Positions 47,108-58,560 of a DNA stretch of 64,000 nt are shown in pieces (position 1 is the first letter of the stretch; each line of letters starts with the position of its first letter). Under the pieces are notes generated by a model, which saw only the letters and a list, made by a program, of their open reading frames with translations, was not told where the DNA came from and searched no databases. Both the position numbers and the translations under genes were made by a program. Source of the DNA: Tanypteryx hageni (taxonomy: Eukaryota > Arthropoda > Insecta > Odonata > Petaluridae); NCBI GenBank assembly GCA_028673005.1, contig CM054117.1:50296870-50360869 (forward strand), in the 5' to 3' direction.

Positions 47108-47226
47108 TTACTTACTCCATACGTATTACGGGGATAATATTGTTGTCATGAAAAATCGATTTCGAGATTTCAACGAACGTACACGTTTTGAGGTCTTCTG
47201 AACACGTTTTCACCATTATCTCACCA
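47108..47226 (+). repeat. Hairpin-ended repeat, copy A (3'-truncated)
   Basis: The 5' part of the family defined by copies B1, C and D: TTACTCCATACGTATTACGG, then TTGTCATGAAAAATCGATTT, then CACGTTTTCACCATTATCTC. It stops where the ACC minisatellite begins. Confidence 0.75.
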
Positions 47227-47235
47227 ACACTGCAA

Positions 47236-47535
47236 TCCTCCCCAACACCACCCTACCACCACCACCACACTCACCCCCACCCTTACCATCACCCTCACCA
47301 CCCTCACCACCACCACCAACACCCTCACCACCACAACCACCACCCTCACCACCATCACCACCACCTCACCACCACCACCAACACCCTCACCACCAACACC
47401 CTCACCACCACAACCACCGCCCTCACCACCACCAACCTCACCACCACCACTACCACCCTCACCACCATCCTCACCACCACCACCAACACCCTCACCACCA
47501 CCACTACCCTCACCCCCACCACCCTCACCACCACA
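47236..47535. repeat. ACC-rich minisatellite
   Basis: About 300 bp of irregular CACCACCCTCACCACCACCA-like units, purely C/A/T with almost no G. The His/Thr-rich frame 47188-47538 is an artefact. The array lies exactly between hairpin-repeat copies A and B2 and grades into CACCACATG, the loop of the B2 3' hairpin. Confidence 0.9.
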
Positions 47536-47880
47536 TGAATTTTTCCATACCTGTAATATTTATAAACATTCCAAATAGATTAAAAGGCTATATGATAATA
47601 AATATTTTAAGGAACTGCGAGAAAATTTCAGACAACAAAGAACTGAAATAAACTCAAACCGTAGCCTTCTGATATTGGATATACCCACAAAGCTCCAATA
47701 ATTAAGAAAATAAAAAGGAGCGTTATTAAGACGCAACTAAGCGTCAAGTGTTTACAATAATCGTCGGTAGGTGGCTTAGTGGCGGCACCTAAAAAATTTA
47801 GTTTGTAAAATATCTCTAAACAATGCATTATATGGGAAAATGTTTCAAACAAAGGTATATAATTAAAATATAATATTTAA
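47530..47880 (-). repeat. Hairpin-ended repeat, copy B2 (3' half)
   Basis: The minus strand repeats the 3' half of copy B1: CCTTTGTTTGAAACATTTTC, the CTTAATTATTGGAGC block, ATCAGAAGGCTACGGTTTGA and ATTACAGGTATGG. Its end merges into the ACC minisatellite. Confidence 0.8.
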
Positions 47881-48552
47881 AAAAGGTCATGTGGTCACCA
47901 AACGACCTTTTCCATACCTGTAACATTTCTAAAAATTCCAAATAGGTTCAATGATAATAAATACTTTAAGGAACTGTGAGTAAAATTTAGACTTTACGAA
48001 GAAATAAACTTAAACCGTAGCCTTCTGATATTGGATATAGTCCCAATGCTCCAACAATTAAGAAAATAAAAAGGCGTAATGGGTTTACAATAGTCGGCGT
48101 TAGGTGGCAGTTTAAAATTTTATTCTTTAAATATCTCTTCAACAACGCATTATGTGGGAAAATGTTTCGAACAAAGGTTATAGAAAATATAATTTCCTAC
48201 AACGTTTATTCCGACACTTTTTTACATTTATCAAATATTAAAGCAAATATCTCCAAAAAGGGAAAAATTACAAGAGTAAACACCAGCTTTCGATGACCGA
48301 TTTTTACCACAATCTAAACACTTCTTTTTCCTTTAACAGAGATGTCAAATATAAAATTTCGAGTTAATATGATAAATAGTTTTTGAATTAGAGCAACCAC
48401 AAAATTTCTGTCACAGACACCCACAGACATCTTCGAGAAAATAGTCAAAACATGTTCAGGGGACATTAAAACATGTATTTCCGTTGAAATCTCGAATTCG
48501 ATTTTATTCATGAAAACAACACTTTCTCTATACTTCGTATATTGAGAAAGTA
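47881..48552 (-). repeat. Hairpin-ended repeat, copy B1 (full length, about 0.67 kb)
   Basis: On the minus strand it starts with a hairpin, TACTTTCTCAATATAC-GAA-GTATAGAGAAAGT(G) (48520-48552). It runs through GTCTGTGGGTGTCTGTGACA and GTTTACTCTTG to a 3' hairpin AAAAGGTC...GACCTTTT (47881-47911) with a nested TGGT-C-ACCA. It has no long ORF. The class is not recognised. Confidence 0.8.
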
Positions 48553-48798
48553 AAAATTCCCCAGCAACTCCTCACCTGGACAAAAAAACAATTCAATAAA
48601 CCTGCTCACGCTATCATCACGATGCAAGAATGACTGTTAAATAACAATGGCGAATTATAATAGTACGTTCGAACGACCGCCCAAGACGCGGAATAATCTT
48701 TGTTAGCTCCGGTCGATACGCAAGAATACGTCGTATTTTATACAATAATAAACTTTGAAGGATGAGGTGGCGTCACGACAGGAATAGGTACATAATCG

Positions 48799-48897
48799 CT
48801 GACTAACATAACATTCACGTACATATGGAGTTAAAATTTAGTCTGCCGCGAAAGCGGCGCCGCTCAAATTGTTGGAATACTTTTGGAAATGACTGTA
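48799..48897 (-). repeat. Tc1-like terminal repeat, right
   Basis: Inverted partner of 45745-45843, ending GGAAATGACTG then TA. The two could bound one 3.15 kb element swollen by later insertions, or be two separate remnants. Confidence 0.7.
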
Positions 48898-49695
48898 CAT
48901 AATTACTCTCAAATATGCATGCATTCATAAAACCCCACTCAAGCGACATTGGTAGTCTCTCGAAAGAGTTTTACGCTGGCTCATCGAAGCTGTGCCACTT
49001 CATTTCCGCTTTCGCTCAACAAGGAGCTGCTTGAGTGACGTTTCTTGTCGTTCCCGTTCTTCATCCCGGTGGCTTATCCTCCCGAAAGGCGTGTCCTATC
49101 TTTGATGAACGAAGAGAATCTATCCACTTCCATCCGCGGGGCAGCTCTCTGTCGTCTCTTACCAGATGATCTCTGATCCACGTCAACCTCGTGAATCTCA
49201 TCATATTTTCTTCTCGTTCTTTCGAAGATTCTTTTTTTTTATTCGCGTCTTTTTCCCGTTTGTAACATGATGGATGCCATCCCTTGGGCGTGGATTTTTC
49301 TTTCTTGGATTTGTTATTCTTTCCTGGAATTCTCATTCTCTCGCGAGTCACTTATATTTATCCAACATAATTTTTTCTCTCTCGGAAAGAAACGAGGCTT
49401 GTTTTTGCCGCTTGTTCAATTTCGTTATACGACTTATATTTCAACGTTACGGGTGGAATCGAATAATAACCTATCGACTTTAATGGCCTTTTATTATGAT
49501 ATTTTTCTATCGATTCCTATAGAGTCCGTTTATTGTATGACCGTTTTAATTCCCTCTCTGTTATTACTTTTTATCTACTTCAGCGTTAAAATTTTGTTTC
49601 ATTCGTTTGTGTGATTTTTCTCTAATCCTTGATTAATGTGTGTATTATCATAAATGAAAATGTTGGTGAAGTTTGCATGCAGTTAGGTATTTGCT
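48898..49695. other. Noncoding DNA, no gene seen
   Basis: No domain is seen in the 115-residue frame 49267-49614 or in overlapping frames. Confidence 0.5.
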
Positions 49696-49699
49696 GGGC

Positions 49700-49795
49700 A
49701 TTAAGAATTCTGAAAAAGTCGGAGAAAAATTGTCTTGACCAGGAATCGAACCCGGTCTTACACTTGCCGGAAGGATATTCTAACTACTACAACAA
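49700..49795 (-). repeat. tRNA-derived SINE, minus-strand copy
   Basis: The minus strand has GTAGTTAGAATATCC, the loop CCGGCAA, then GACCGGGTTCGATTCCTGG. A tail follows: AATTTTTCTCCGACTTTTTC, then AGAATTCTT. The tail is shared with the copy at 49978-50075, which proves a SINE family rather than isolated tRNA pseudogenes. Confidence 0.75.
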
Positions 49796-49977
49796 CATGA
49801 TAACAAACATAATCACATTTATGTTAATCTGATCATCATCTATGGGATGTAAATGAGTTTTCTTTGGGCGTTCCTCATTGAGGACAATCGTTTGGGGGGA
49901 GTTGATAACAGCTTGTCTGGCCTGACCTCAGCGCAAGAAATACCCGATTCTGAAGCGGGTCAGTTAGTCTTCTTCGG

Positions 49978-50075
49978 TATTTCAGTCGTTAGAATATCTA
50001 CCCTGCAAGTAGAAGACCTGGTTCGATTCCCGATAAAGATGGAATTTTTCTCCGGCTTTTTCAGAAATCTTCATA
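49978..50075 (+). repeat. tRNA-derived SINE, plus-strand copy
   Basis: Carries CAGTCGTTAGAATATC, the loop CCTGCAA, GACCTGGTTCGATTCCC and the tail AATTTTTCTCCGGCTTTTTC, then AGAAATCTT. It forms an inverted pair with the copy at 49700-49795, about 180 bp apart. Confidence 0.75.
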
Positions 50076-50079
50076 TACA

Positions 50080-50635
50080 TATATTATGGTGTTAGCTTTC
50101 ATGCTTAGGGAGTGTTTTGAGTGTGTTTTCATGTAGCAAGGAACTTTAGAGAACTTGTAGAATAAAATATTTCAAGCATCGTCACTTGTTGCTCAAGCTT
50201 AAATGTTTAAGCCGTTTGTTATAAAGAAGGAATATGTTTGTGATTTTGTCATTTCATAAATGTATTATATTCGGTTATAATTTAAAAAAATTTAAAACAT
50301 AATAACTTTAATTATTTTACAGTTATTTTTAACAAATTCGTTCAGCACTTTGGCAGGATATTCTGGGCCATGAGGGTCAAATTTGTCAATGCCTCATCTG
50401 GTTTTAGAAAACACGCTACCCAAATAACACTCTCACTACAGTGCTATTCAAATATGAGAATGTATATGTGCAGCCACTTGATTGATAGTATTTTAAAATA
50501 GTAAAATTAGGGTCCACACAGAAAATATCATTTGCCTGTTTGATACTTTTCTAAAATTAGCTAATCAGTCTAAATGTTGATTTAATTTCCATTTCGCAGT
50601 ATGTTGAAAACGAATCATTTTTCTCTTTTTTTTAG
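50080..50635. other. AT-rich DNA, probable intron end
   Basis: No exon is seen before a polypyrimidine tract (50619-50633) and AG acceptor at 50634-50635. Confidence 0.5.
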
Positions 50636-50747
50636 AAACTGCCATGTTGCTCCCAGCCTCCCTGAGCTCCAGCCGCCACGTCAACGAGACCAGTGATATC
50701 CGACGCAACTTGAGACTCCGCTACCCCAAGGAGCAAAACAGACCAGA
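50636..50747 (+). CDS. Candidate internal protein-coding exon, product unknown
   Basis: A 112-bp GC-rich island stands out from AT-rich flanks. It is preceded by a strong polypyrimidine tract and AG, and followed by the near-consensus donor GTGAGT (50748-50753). Of three plus-strand frames, two have internal stops and one is fully open: two leading bases, 36 codons (50638-50745) and two trailing bases. The peptide starts TAMLLPASLSSSRHVNETSD and continues IRRNLRLRYPKEQNRP. It has one possible N-glycosylation motif (NET) and a basic RRNLRLR stretch. I do not recognise the protein. If it contains the initiator ATG (50644), it could be a first coding exon. No partner exon was found in the window, so the gene must have introns longer than about 13 kb downstream. 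A pseudo-exon remains possible. Confidence 0.5.
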
Positions 50748-50753
50748 GTGAGT

Positions 50754-53700
50754 ACAATTTTGAGTTTATATCGTTTTTCATTTCCTAAATTCGGCTGCAA
50801 ATGTTCGTGGAAACGAAAAATTGTTTTATTCCAATAAAAAAATCGCCCTTAAAAGGATTTAATTTGAGTCAAATCCGCACAAAATTTTGGGATCCGTTTG
50901 TCTTTGCGTCAAGAAATCATAAGTTCTTTTGAACTCTTATTCGCGTGGATGTTCAGAACGTACTGTTCTGTTAAAACTGTCGATGGAGCCTTGTAAATGG
51001 TTTTTGGTGAAGGAGCCCACCGGGTCTCAAGACGGGCTCCAAAACGTCTTTCTGTTGCAATTTCACTTTTTGCTTCCTAAACGAACAAAATATCTTGAGT
51101 ACTCTGCTCAACAATCTTATGTATAGTGGCGGGAGGACGCTGTCTACTCTCATGCCAATCATATGCCTACTAGCGGTATCTCCATGAACTAGTGTATTCG
51201 CCCACGCGATTCAATCTCCGTCCGTAACTTAATTGCTATTTAAATATGAAAAAATGTTTATATATATATATATATATCATACCTCACAGTCATTATCACT
51301 CTTTTACCAGGAAAACGCTTGAAGACTTAACGTTACCGAGCGTATTATTTTATAATTTCATTTGCGTGAAGATGAAACAGTAATAATTTTAATTTGAAAC
51401 GTCTATTTGTGCTCACGTTTATTGTTCTAATAGCCCATAGAAGGATATAATTTATTGTTTTGTGTGGAAGGCTCGTTTCCGAAATGTTTGGATATCAACG
51501 CTCCGATGAATTTCCATGCATTCTAAACAAATTAATGCGGAGGCATTTATTTAAAATTATCCAGAGTGCATTTTGCGCGAATATTTTAACGCTCACACGA
51601 ACTCGTTAGATTAGATTATTAATCCTTGAAAGCATTAATACGCTCCCGTTTTAAAACCCGCATAAATTAAATTGTTACCACGTCTCTCCTTTTCTTCCGT
51701 CAATACAGTAAGAAAACAAACGAAAAAACTTCGTCCGCAACAATGGAACGCAGAAAGAAAGCCGTAATTACTCCGCGATGTTAGACCACGCTTCGCCGAG
51801 CTCGTGTCAAAAGTCTCGCGTTTAAACGAGGAGGGGAGAAAAGAGATTCTTTCTTTTTCAAAAAACGTCTCGCATCCTTTGATAATCTCTCTCCTCTTTC
51901 CCGGCATTTGCTCGATTCGAAATGCAGCGTGAAAGAGGAAGCCTCTTTCCCCTTCCAACTCTTCCCAAAAGCTCTCTTTCCCGCTCTCTCCGCCTCTCGC
52001 CCAACAATGGCGGGGGATACGAGTCGGAGAGAGAAAAGGGGGGTGGGGAAGCTAAAAAAAAGAAGCAGACAGGATAACGCAGTTAATGGGGTCACAACCC
52101 ATGCCCAAAGTTCAAGAGCATTCGGAGAAAAAACACGTCGGACAAAGAGGGCGTGCGAGAGAGTAAGTAAAAAAAAACATTTCCTTCCGGTTTTGAAAGG
52201 GACTCGTTTCGTGCCAGACTCGCAAAAACTGAGAATGACATTATCTCCGTTCTCCCAACCCTCATCCTTCTCCCCAGAAGGCTCGTTCTTTGAGTGAATA
52301 ATTGAGAGGTACGCATTCCCTCGGAATTAGGCACGGCGCGGATGAAAGGATGCTACTAATTGGTCGGACGCCCTCTCTCTATATATATATATCTGTTTGC
52401 TCATCGCGCGGCTTTTGTTTTTACCCACGGTGCTTCGCAGACAAACGATGTTTTTTTTATTGCGCGCGAACGTTCGTTGCCCTCTCACCACCCCCTGCCC
52501 TGAAGGGGGTGGCGGGAAGAATGGCCACTGTAAGTCGATCATCGTCGTTCATTTTTCTCGTTTTTTTATTACGCGCGATGCGACTCACCTGCTGTTCTTT
52601 ACGCCATCACGCGCGGGTGTGTTTTATTTTCGTTTTTGTTTGTTTCGTAAACGTACTCTTTCCCGTTTTTTTTCCCAAAACAGAAATGTGACGTTAATCA
52701 CGTTTTTGGCGTAGTGAACAACATATAACGAAGGAAGATGGTAATGACGAGCGGGTTTAATTATTTTGGACGAAAGGAGAAAATTAGCTCCCAGTTGACA
52801 TTTAAATTTAACGTCGATTTAAGTTTAATATTCATTATTATTTTCTAAATAATTACTCTCTGTAAATAACAAGAGTGATTGGAAATGAAGCTGTAAGTAT
52901 TTTGCATGAGACGTAGAACTGCTCCGTAATTCTTTCCTCTTACTGGCAATCCACACATCGTTATCATCAGGTTAACATTTTCATAAAATTTGCGTGAAAA
53001 CGAAAAATTTAATTTAGCTGTATATTGCGAAACGTTGCTATGTTCATTTTAAAGCTGACAAAGGCGACTACTACTATTTATGGACTGGACCCGGGATTAA
53101 TTCTCCAATTTACCGTTTTTATCTGTTTTCCTTAACGAAACAACTCGAAGCTCGGAAAAATTAGAAGCTTAACTGTTCGGCGCTTTTAATGAATTCACAA
53201 AAATCCTTCATCGTTACAGCCATCGTTTGTATAGCGGAATGAATAAATTTTAATTGCTTCTCTCGCTATTATACGCGCTGAAAATTTTCATCCAGATTTC
53301 CTCGTAGGCAGTCAATTTAGCTCCTAAAATTGTTATTCTATTCTCAAGACTCAGCAACAGAAAAATTGTTTTGAAAAATTAAAACACGATTTCTTTTCAT
53401 ATCTCCGCGAAACCTGACCCTTAAAAAAAAAAACCTTAAAAACGACGTTAAATTTCACCCAGCGTCGCGCGATAATTTACGGTTTATCTCCAAATGGAGG
53501 GTCAAAACGGAGCAATTAATTATGTCCTTTAAAATTCAATTTCGAAATTGCTTGGCCTCGGCGCTCGAGATCCTTTGTCGTATTACTATTTTGTTTCGTT
53601 TTTGCGTCGCTCGTTAAGAGTTATTTATCGCCATGTTCAGCGCAGTCTCGTCGTCGTTTTGATTCGGACGAAGCCATCCGTTGGAATGAATAACGAATTC

Positions 53701-54001
53701 CGGAAGAGGTAATTAAGGATAGTTAACAATAAATGCGCGCCGTGTCGGCTTTGGATAATCGCGCGTGTAGATCAGCTAATTGTGCTTTTAATTGCGTTTT
53801 TTTTGCTGTGCGACCAAAGAATTTTAAACTGTTCATGTCGCTAATAGTAACTTTTAGTTGAAGCAGCAACCGTTTTTGTTATTTTCGTAAGGTACGCAGC
53901 GTGTTTCCTCAATTGCCATCAAAACGTTTGGAAAACCAGAAGCGTATAAAGAACCACAAAGCAGCTGTCATCAGTGGCAGATGCTAATAACCGTTGTACG
54001 A
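50754..54001. other. Presumed intron, no further exon seen
   Basis: Includes a (TA)n at about 51258-51277, purine/CpG-rich DNA at 51640-52300 and a CpG-richer, TAATTA-containing block at 53460-53780. No open exon with good splice sites was found. Confidence 0.45.
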
Positions 54002-57000
54002 GTAATGGATAGGCTGACCCGAAAACGGGACATTTCCCATGAAGAAAACGGGACAAAATGGGACAATTTTTTCGCACGACTATTTTAAAAAGGGTGGTTT
54101 ATATCACTCCAATAAATACATGATTTGAAGGTATTGGAGTAATTCTGCAGACTGGAAATTTATTTTTAGTTATTTACTTAACTTAAGTAGAGAGAAAATA
54201 CCCATACTTCATGCGTTCATATGGTCTCAGCGGTATAAGTTGAAATGAGTTCACTACGCTTTTAATTCCAAAAAGCTCTTTTTTGCTACGTCAACATAGT
54301 TTTTTCAAGAAAAGAGTAATCCTAATAGGAATGAAATTTATCGTGAAAACGTTTGCTTTCCTTTTTAGCTCTCAATTTTAATATAATAATCAAGAACTTC
54401 TTTTATATTTGTTGCCGAATATTTTTATTTCATATATTCTAAATATTACGAAATATTTTAGTGTATAAAAATTAATCATAAACTTGAAATTATTTTTTAA
54501 AAGTTGAGCGATAAGTTTCAACTAAAAAGAAAGAAACGCTACTCAGTCTTTACAAGTTTATTGGAAGGAAAAAGACAATTTTTAAATAATTATTTTACTT
54601 ACGATACAGAAAGGGTTTTTTAAATTAAATATTACCGTTAGATAAGATCTTTTGATCTCATTTCGATAGCAATATATATATAATAGAATCAAACAGTGAT
54701 GAGCCAATTTATTAAAAAATAAGATAACTAACATGCTAATTCTAGGGACCATTTTCATAGAATTAAATATTTGCTTTATTGACTAAAAATAAAAATCGAA
54801 GGATAAGAACTGCATAAAACCTCCTTTTTCTAAGTTCATCATTCTTGTTTATTTACTATAGAAAAACTTGCATTTCTTGATTTCAGTAATAAATAAAGTA
54901 TAATTATATTTATACAGTTTAAACAAGAAACGACAACTAAAGCAAAAAATACTAAAAAAATCTTTACTTACTATCAATGTTTAGTAGTTAAGCTAAGTTA
55001 TATTTTTTCTGCCGAGCTTATTTTCTTTAACAAATTTTTATCTTTTACAATTTTGTCATAGAAATCACTACACGTCATGTCAAAGTTCACACGCACGATT
55101 AGCATTGCTTTCATAGTATCGATGCTTATTCTCGATTTTTCATTTGACCAAATTTTGTTCATGAGAGAGAATATTCTTTCATCTGAGGCTGTTGTTCCTG
55201 GAAGACATAACACCAATTCGACGATTTTTTTTAATCTTCATAGGCCACAGATAGTCTATTCATTTCCAAAAATATTTCGACCCATTTATTTGAGGAGATA
55301 TATGTTCTGAGTTCCAAATTCCTATCTTTCTAGTTATGATGGATTTCATACAAACCCATTGGTCAAATAATTGGGTTTCATCTACTCCTATGCGACTGAA
55401 ATGATCTTAAATTTCTTCCAAACTGTTATGTATCTCTTTCCACTGAGGTAACTGTTTTAATAATATCCATTCAAAGCTATCAGATACCCCAAAGCTCTTT
55501 TCCTATTTTTTCAAATATTCTTTACCGGTAGAATAAAAATTTGAAATGATTTCACAAAATTCGGATTCATTTATCTTTTCAGATTCCACCAGCGACTTAA
55601 GTTGAATTCTTTCATCTGTTTTAATAAAACTTTCTTCATTCCTAGCAATAAGGACTCTTTAAGAGATTTAGCACCCAAGGCTACTTCAGTTGCCGACACA
55701 TCTGTTTTTTCTATAGATTCTACTGCTTTCTGAAATGTTGAAAAATACTCTGTCTATCGCAGGTCCTACGAATAAAAATCTTGTGTTTCCATGTTCTAAT
55801 AACTTATAATAATCTTCTCCTGCAAATTTACAAAAGTCTTTGAGCTCCTGAACTCTAACTGCATATATGTGAAAGTACTTGTAAACTTTAACCGCAAAGC
55901 ATTCAACATCAAATGGCAGACAGTCAATAGCACATTGAAGGCAGTTGTGCATGATATGTGCACCGCAACCAATTCAAATAACATTCCTTGCAAGTCCTTT
56001 TTCAAGTTTACGCCATATATTATTTTGACTATTTCTGTTACAACCGCCAAAATTGGTGTTTACATTATCGGCACAAAATCCTACAATCTTGTTTTGCAAA
56101 CAATACTTATTTACAGCGTCAATTAGCAGGTTGCATTGTAAATCGGATGTTTCACCAGGTAAAGAAGTAAACTCTAAGATTTTAGTTTGAATACCATTAT
56201 CTGGTAAGAAATGCCGAACAACAACAGGAAAAAGTTTGTTCTCTTTTTTGTTTGAAGCATCTAAACTAATAGTTACACTACTGCATTTAATTAAATCAAC
56301 GGATACTTGCTGTAATACATAAGGTGACAAAACATTGCAAATAATTGCTTCCGATTTGGTACGGGCAGATGAAAACTTAGGTTGGTAAATCTTTTTGATC
56401 AAACTAGACAAACAGTCATTTGTGCAAAAACTCTGACCGTGACGCACTGTATGAAATGCAAAAAGAGCTTCAATGACTGCAATTTTTCTCATTTTGAATC
56501 CTCTGGTGAAAAAAATGAGCTGATATTTCTACAAGCCCCTGATACAGTTTCTGCATCTTTATGTCTTCGGCTTCGCAGGTGGTGATTTATGTCACTCTTA
56601 CCTCCATGAGCAACAGAAAAGTGAACACCGAAGATTCCACAGTACACCTTAATATTGTCATTTACAAAAGTACTGTCCTGTTTAATAAATTTAAACTCCT
56701 TTTGCAGGTCATCGTTAAATGACCAAATTCTATTCGCCATTTTATTATTATTATGGATTACTAAAAAATATACATATAAAAAATTATTTTAAAAGCTTGT
56801 AAATCTCAGTAAACTTATAAGAAAAGTAATTTACGCAATGAAAGTAAATAATATTTGCTTAATATCGAGCAAGATAAAAAATGATCACTAAGACAATAGT
56901 GTAATCAAACTAAGCAATTCTATTCAAAAAAAGGTTTTTCATATTAATTAAAATTCCTGGTTCTAATTTATTACGTATGTACATTCTTATAAAAAAGTAA

Positions 57001-57641
57001 GATGTGCTAATAATTCCAATGAAATTTCATAAGTATAAATTGCCACTAAATAAGCGAATTGGTAGTCTTACCTTTCGCAGGAATTTCTTTTGATTTTATC
57101 CCACTATCACAATGTATACTACCTCTGCTTGCTTCACTTCATCTAACACTAAACTTCGAAGATAATACGATCGGGGAAAAGCTAGGAAGAATGTTACAGC
57201 CGAATCAAAGCCTTACACAGAGAGACTATTTCTTTAAGCGAATTAGAACGAACCATTAATTCTATGACAATGCTGATGCGTCGGCCTTGATTTGTTTGAA
57301 TACCTCGATTAACCCCACAACAAAGATGCAACTAGCTATTCAGCTTAAACTTTGAAAGGTCCGGAACTCACGGAAACGGGCAGACAAATAAATCTGTGTG
57401 CCTGTTCTATAAAGTGACAGCTTGGCCTTATTCTCACTTTCCTAAACAGAGAAATATTCTCAGTTAAAATCTTATATTATCCATATTTGGAGAAAATTGG
57501 AAGGTCTGAATTTTAATCTCGAAAAGCTTTGAAACGAGACAAAATGATTTTTTTGCCGAAAACGACGGGACGGTCATGAAAAGGGCCCGAAAACGGGACT
57601 GTCCCGGAGAAAACGGGACGTATGGTCAGCCTAGTGATGGA
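54002..57641 (-). mobile_element. Complete but decayed hAT transposon
   Basis: Element 54010-57633 (3.6 kb). Both ends read TAGGCTGACC when taken inward. Flanking 8-mers GTAATGGA (54002-54009) and GTGATGGA (57634-57641) match at 7 of 8, the hAT duplication length. Next to the termini the word GAAAACGGGAC recurs (twice near 54021-54053, about twice at 57582-57619), likely subterminal transposase sites. A broken transposase occupies 54998-56740. The copy carries everything an autonomous element would need except an intact reading frame. Confidence 0.9.
54998..56740 (-). pseudogene. hAT transposase (ZBED-like family), disrupted
   Basis: N to C on the minus strand. 56740-56489 holds a zinc-finger-like segment (CGIFGVHFSVAHGG...HH...H) in which the second expected Cys is Phe. 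It ends in TGA overlapping the next ATG, which is a frameshift. 56492-55974 carries the first catalytic Asp in SLDASN (D78 of that segment) and the second in ADNVNTNFGG (D142). An in-frame TGA at 55976-55974 separates it from 55952-55686 (FDVECFAVKVYKYFHIYAV). The next 450 bp have several frameshifts and stops. 55216-54998 holds the dimerisation region, LPGTTASDERIFSLMNKI, with the third acidic residue (E13). The enzyme would cut and paste the element. At least three kinds of lesion make it inactive. Confidence 0.85.
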
Positions 57642-58560
57642 GGTATTTGCCCCGTCAATTGTTAATTTGAATTGACAAATTACTCACCAACTATGATTAA
57701 AGGCTTTGTAATTCTTAATTAGAACCTGCTATCAGTGAATGACCGCAGGTTTGTAGCCGAGTACGCATCTCGTTGTTTCAAACTTTAAACGACTATTTGA
57801 GAGACGCATTAATTCGAGTAGATTTCGAGACTCTAGATTATCCGCAGAATATATTAGAAAGTAAAAGTGCAGGAAGTAACAAAAGTGCACAAGGGATTAG
57901 TTTTTTTTTAAATCTAATCAACTTCCGAAAGTCCACAGCTTTTAAAATCACGCCGCGTTAACTTTTAAGCGCAGTCTGAACGCGCAAGTTTCTCGCGGAA
58001 TCCGTCTGCACCCGCTCCGAAACGGTAAAACGGCCGCCATTAAGTCAAAGCGCGTGAAACTTTATATCCTTTTGAACTCTACGTACAATAAAACGACCGT
58101 ATTTCCCTCTCTCTCAATCTCGTTTGCAAATTTTACCTCCCTCACGGCGTTTTACCCGTCGCGTAGACCACATGGGCGCCGCAGCCCGCGAATGCCATCG
58201 CGAAAAGCGATGCGAAAGACATCAGGTGCTCGAGGAATCGGGGAAAGGCGAGGTTGGATGGTTGGAGGAGGGGGGAGGGGGAGAGAGACATATTGGGGAG
58301 GAATTCAAGGGGGGAGGGATACGCGCTCGAGAACGAGTGCCGGGAACGAATTCGCGCGCATAAAAAAAAATAACGGAGGGGGTGGAGATAAAAAATGCGA
58401 AATACTATATCCAGCGGAAATGCGAAGTTTTCTTTTTATTTTTTCTCCTCCACTTTTTTCCCACGCACCAGATTGAACCCCGGAGACAAGGAAAGATGGC
58501 AGGGAAAAAATATATGGAAGATGGGATGCAGAGGGTGAATTCGCTCTTCTCCTTTTTCTT
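57642..58560. other. Noncoding DNA, no gene seen
   Basis: The 140-residue frame 58054-58476 is Gly/Arg-rich from a purine tract and shows no domain. Confidence 0.5.

Larger units (their letters stand above)
45566..48897. other. Nested repeat cluster
   Basis: This stretch has no host gene. After a short AT-rich lead-in (45566-45744) it holds, in order: the left Tc1-like end, an AT pentamer array, a tRNA-like head, a LINE fragment, hairpin-repeat copy A, an ACC minisatellite, hairpin-repeat copies B2 and B1, unassigned AT-rich DNA (48560-48798) and the right Tc1-like end. Confidence 0.6.

Noticed and set aside
47188..47538. His/Thr-rich 116-residue open frame
   Set aside because: Translation of the ACC minisatellite; the composition switches from His-rich to Thr-rich where the array shifts frame.
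56489..56492. ATGA overlap between two hAT frames as translational coupling or programmed frameshift
   Set aside because: The element also has an in-frame stop and further frameshifts downstream, so simple decay is the better explanation.
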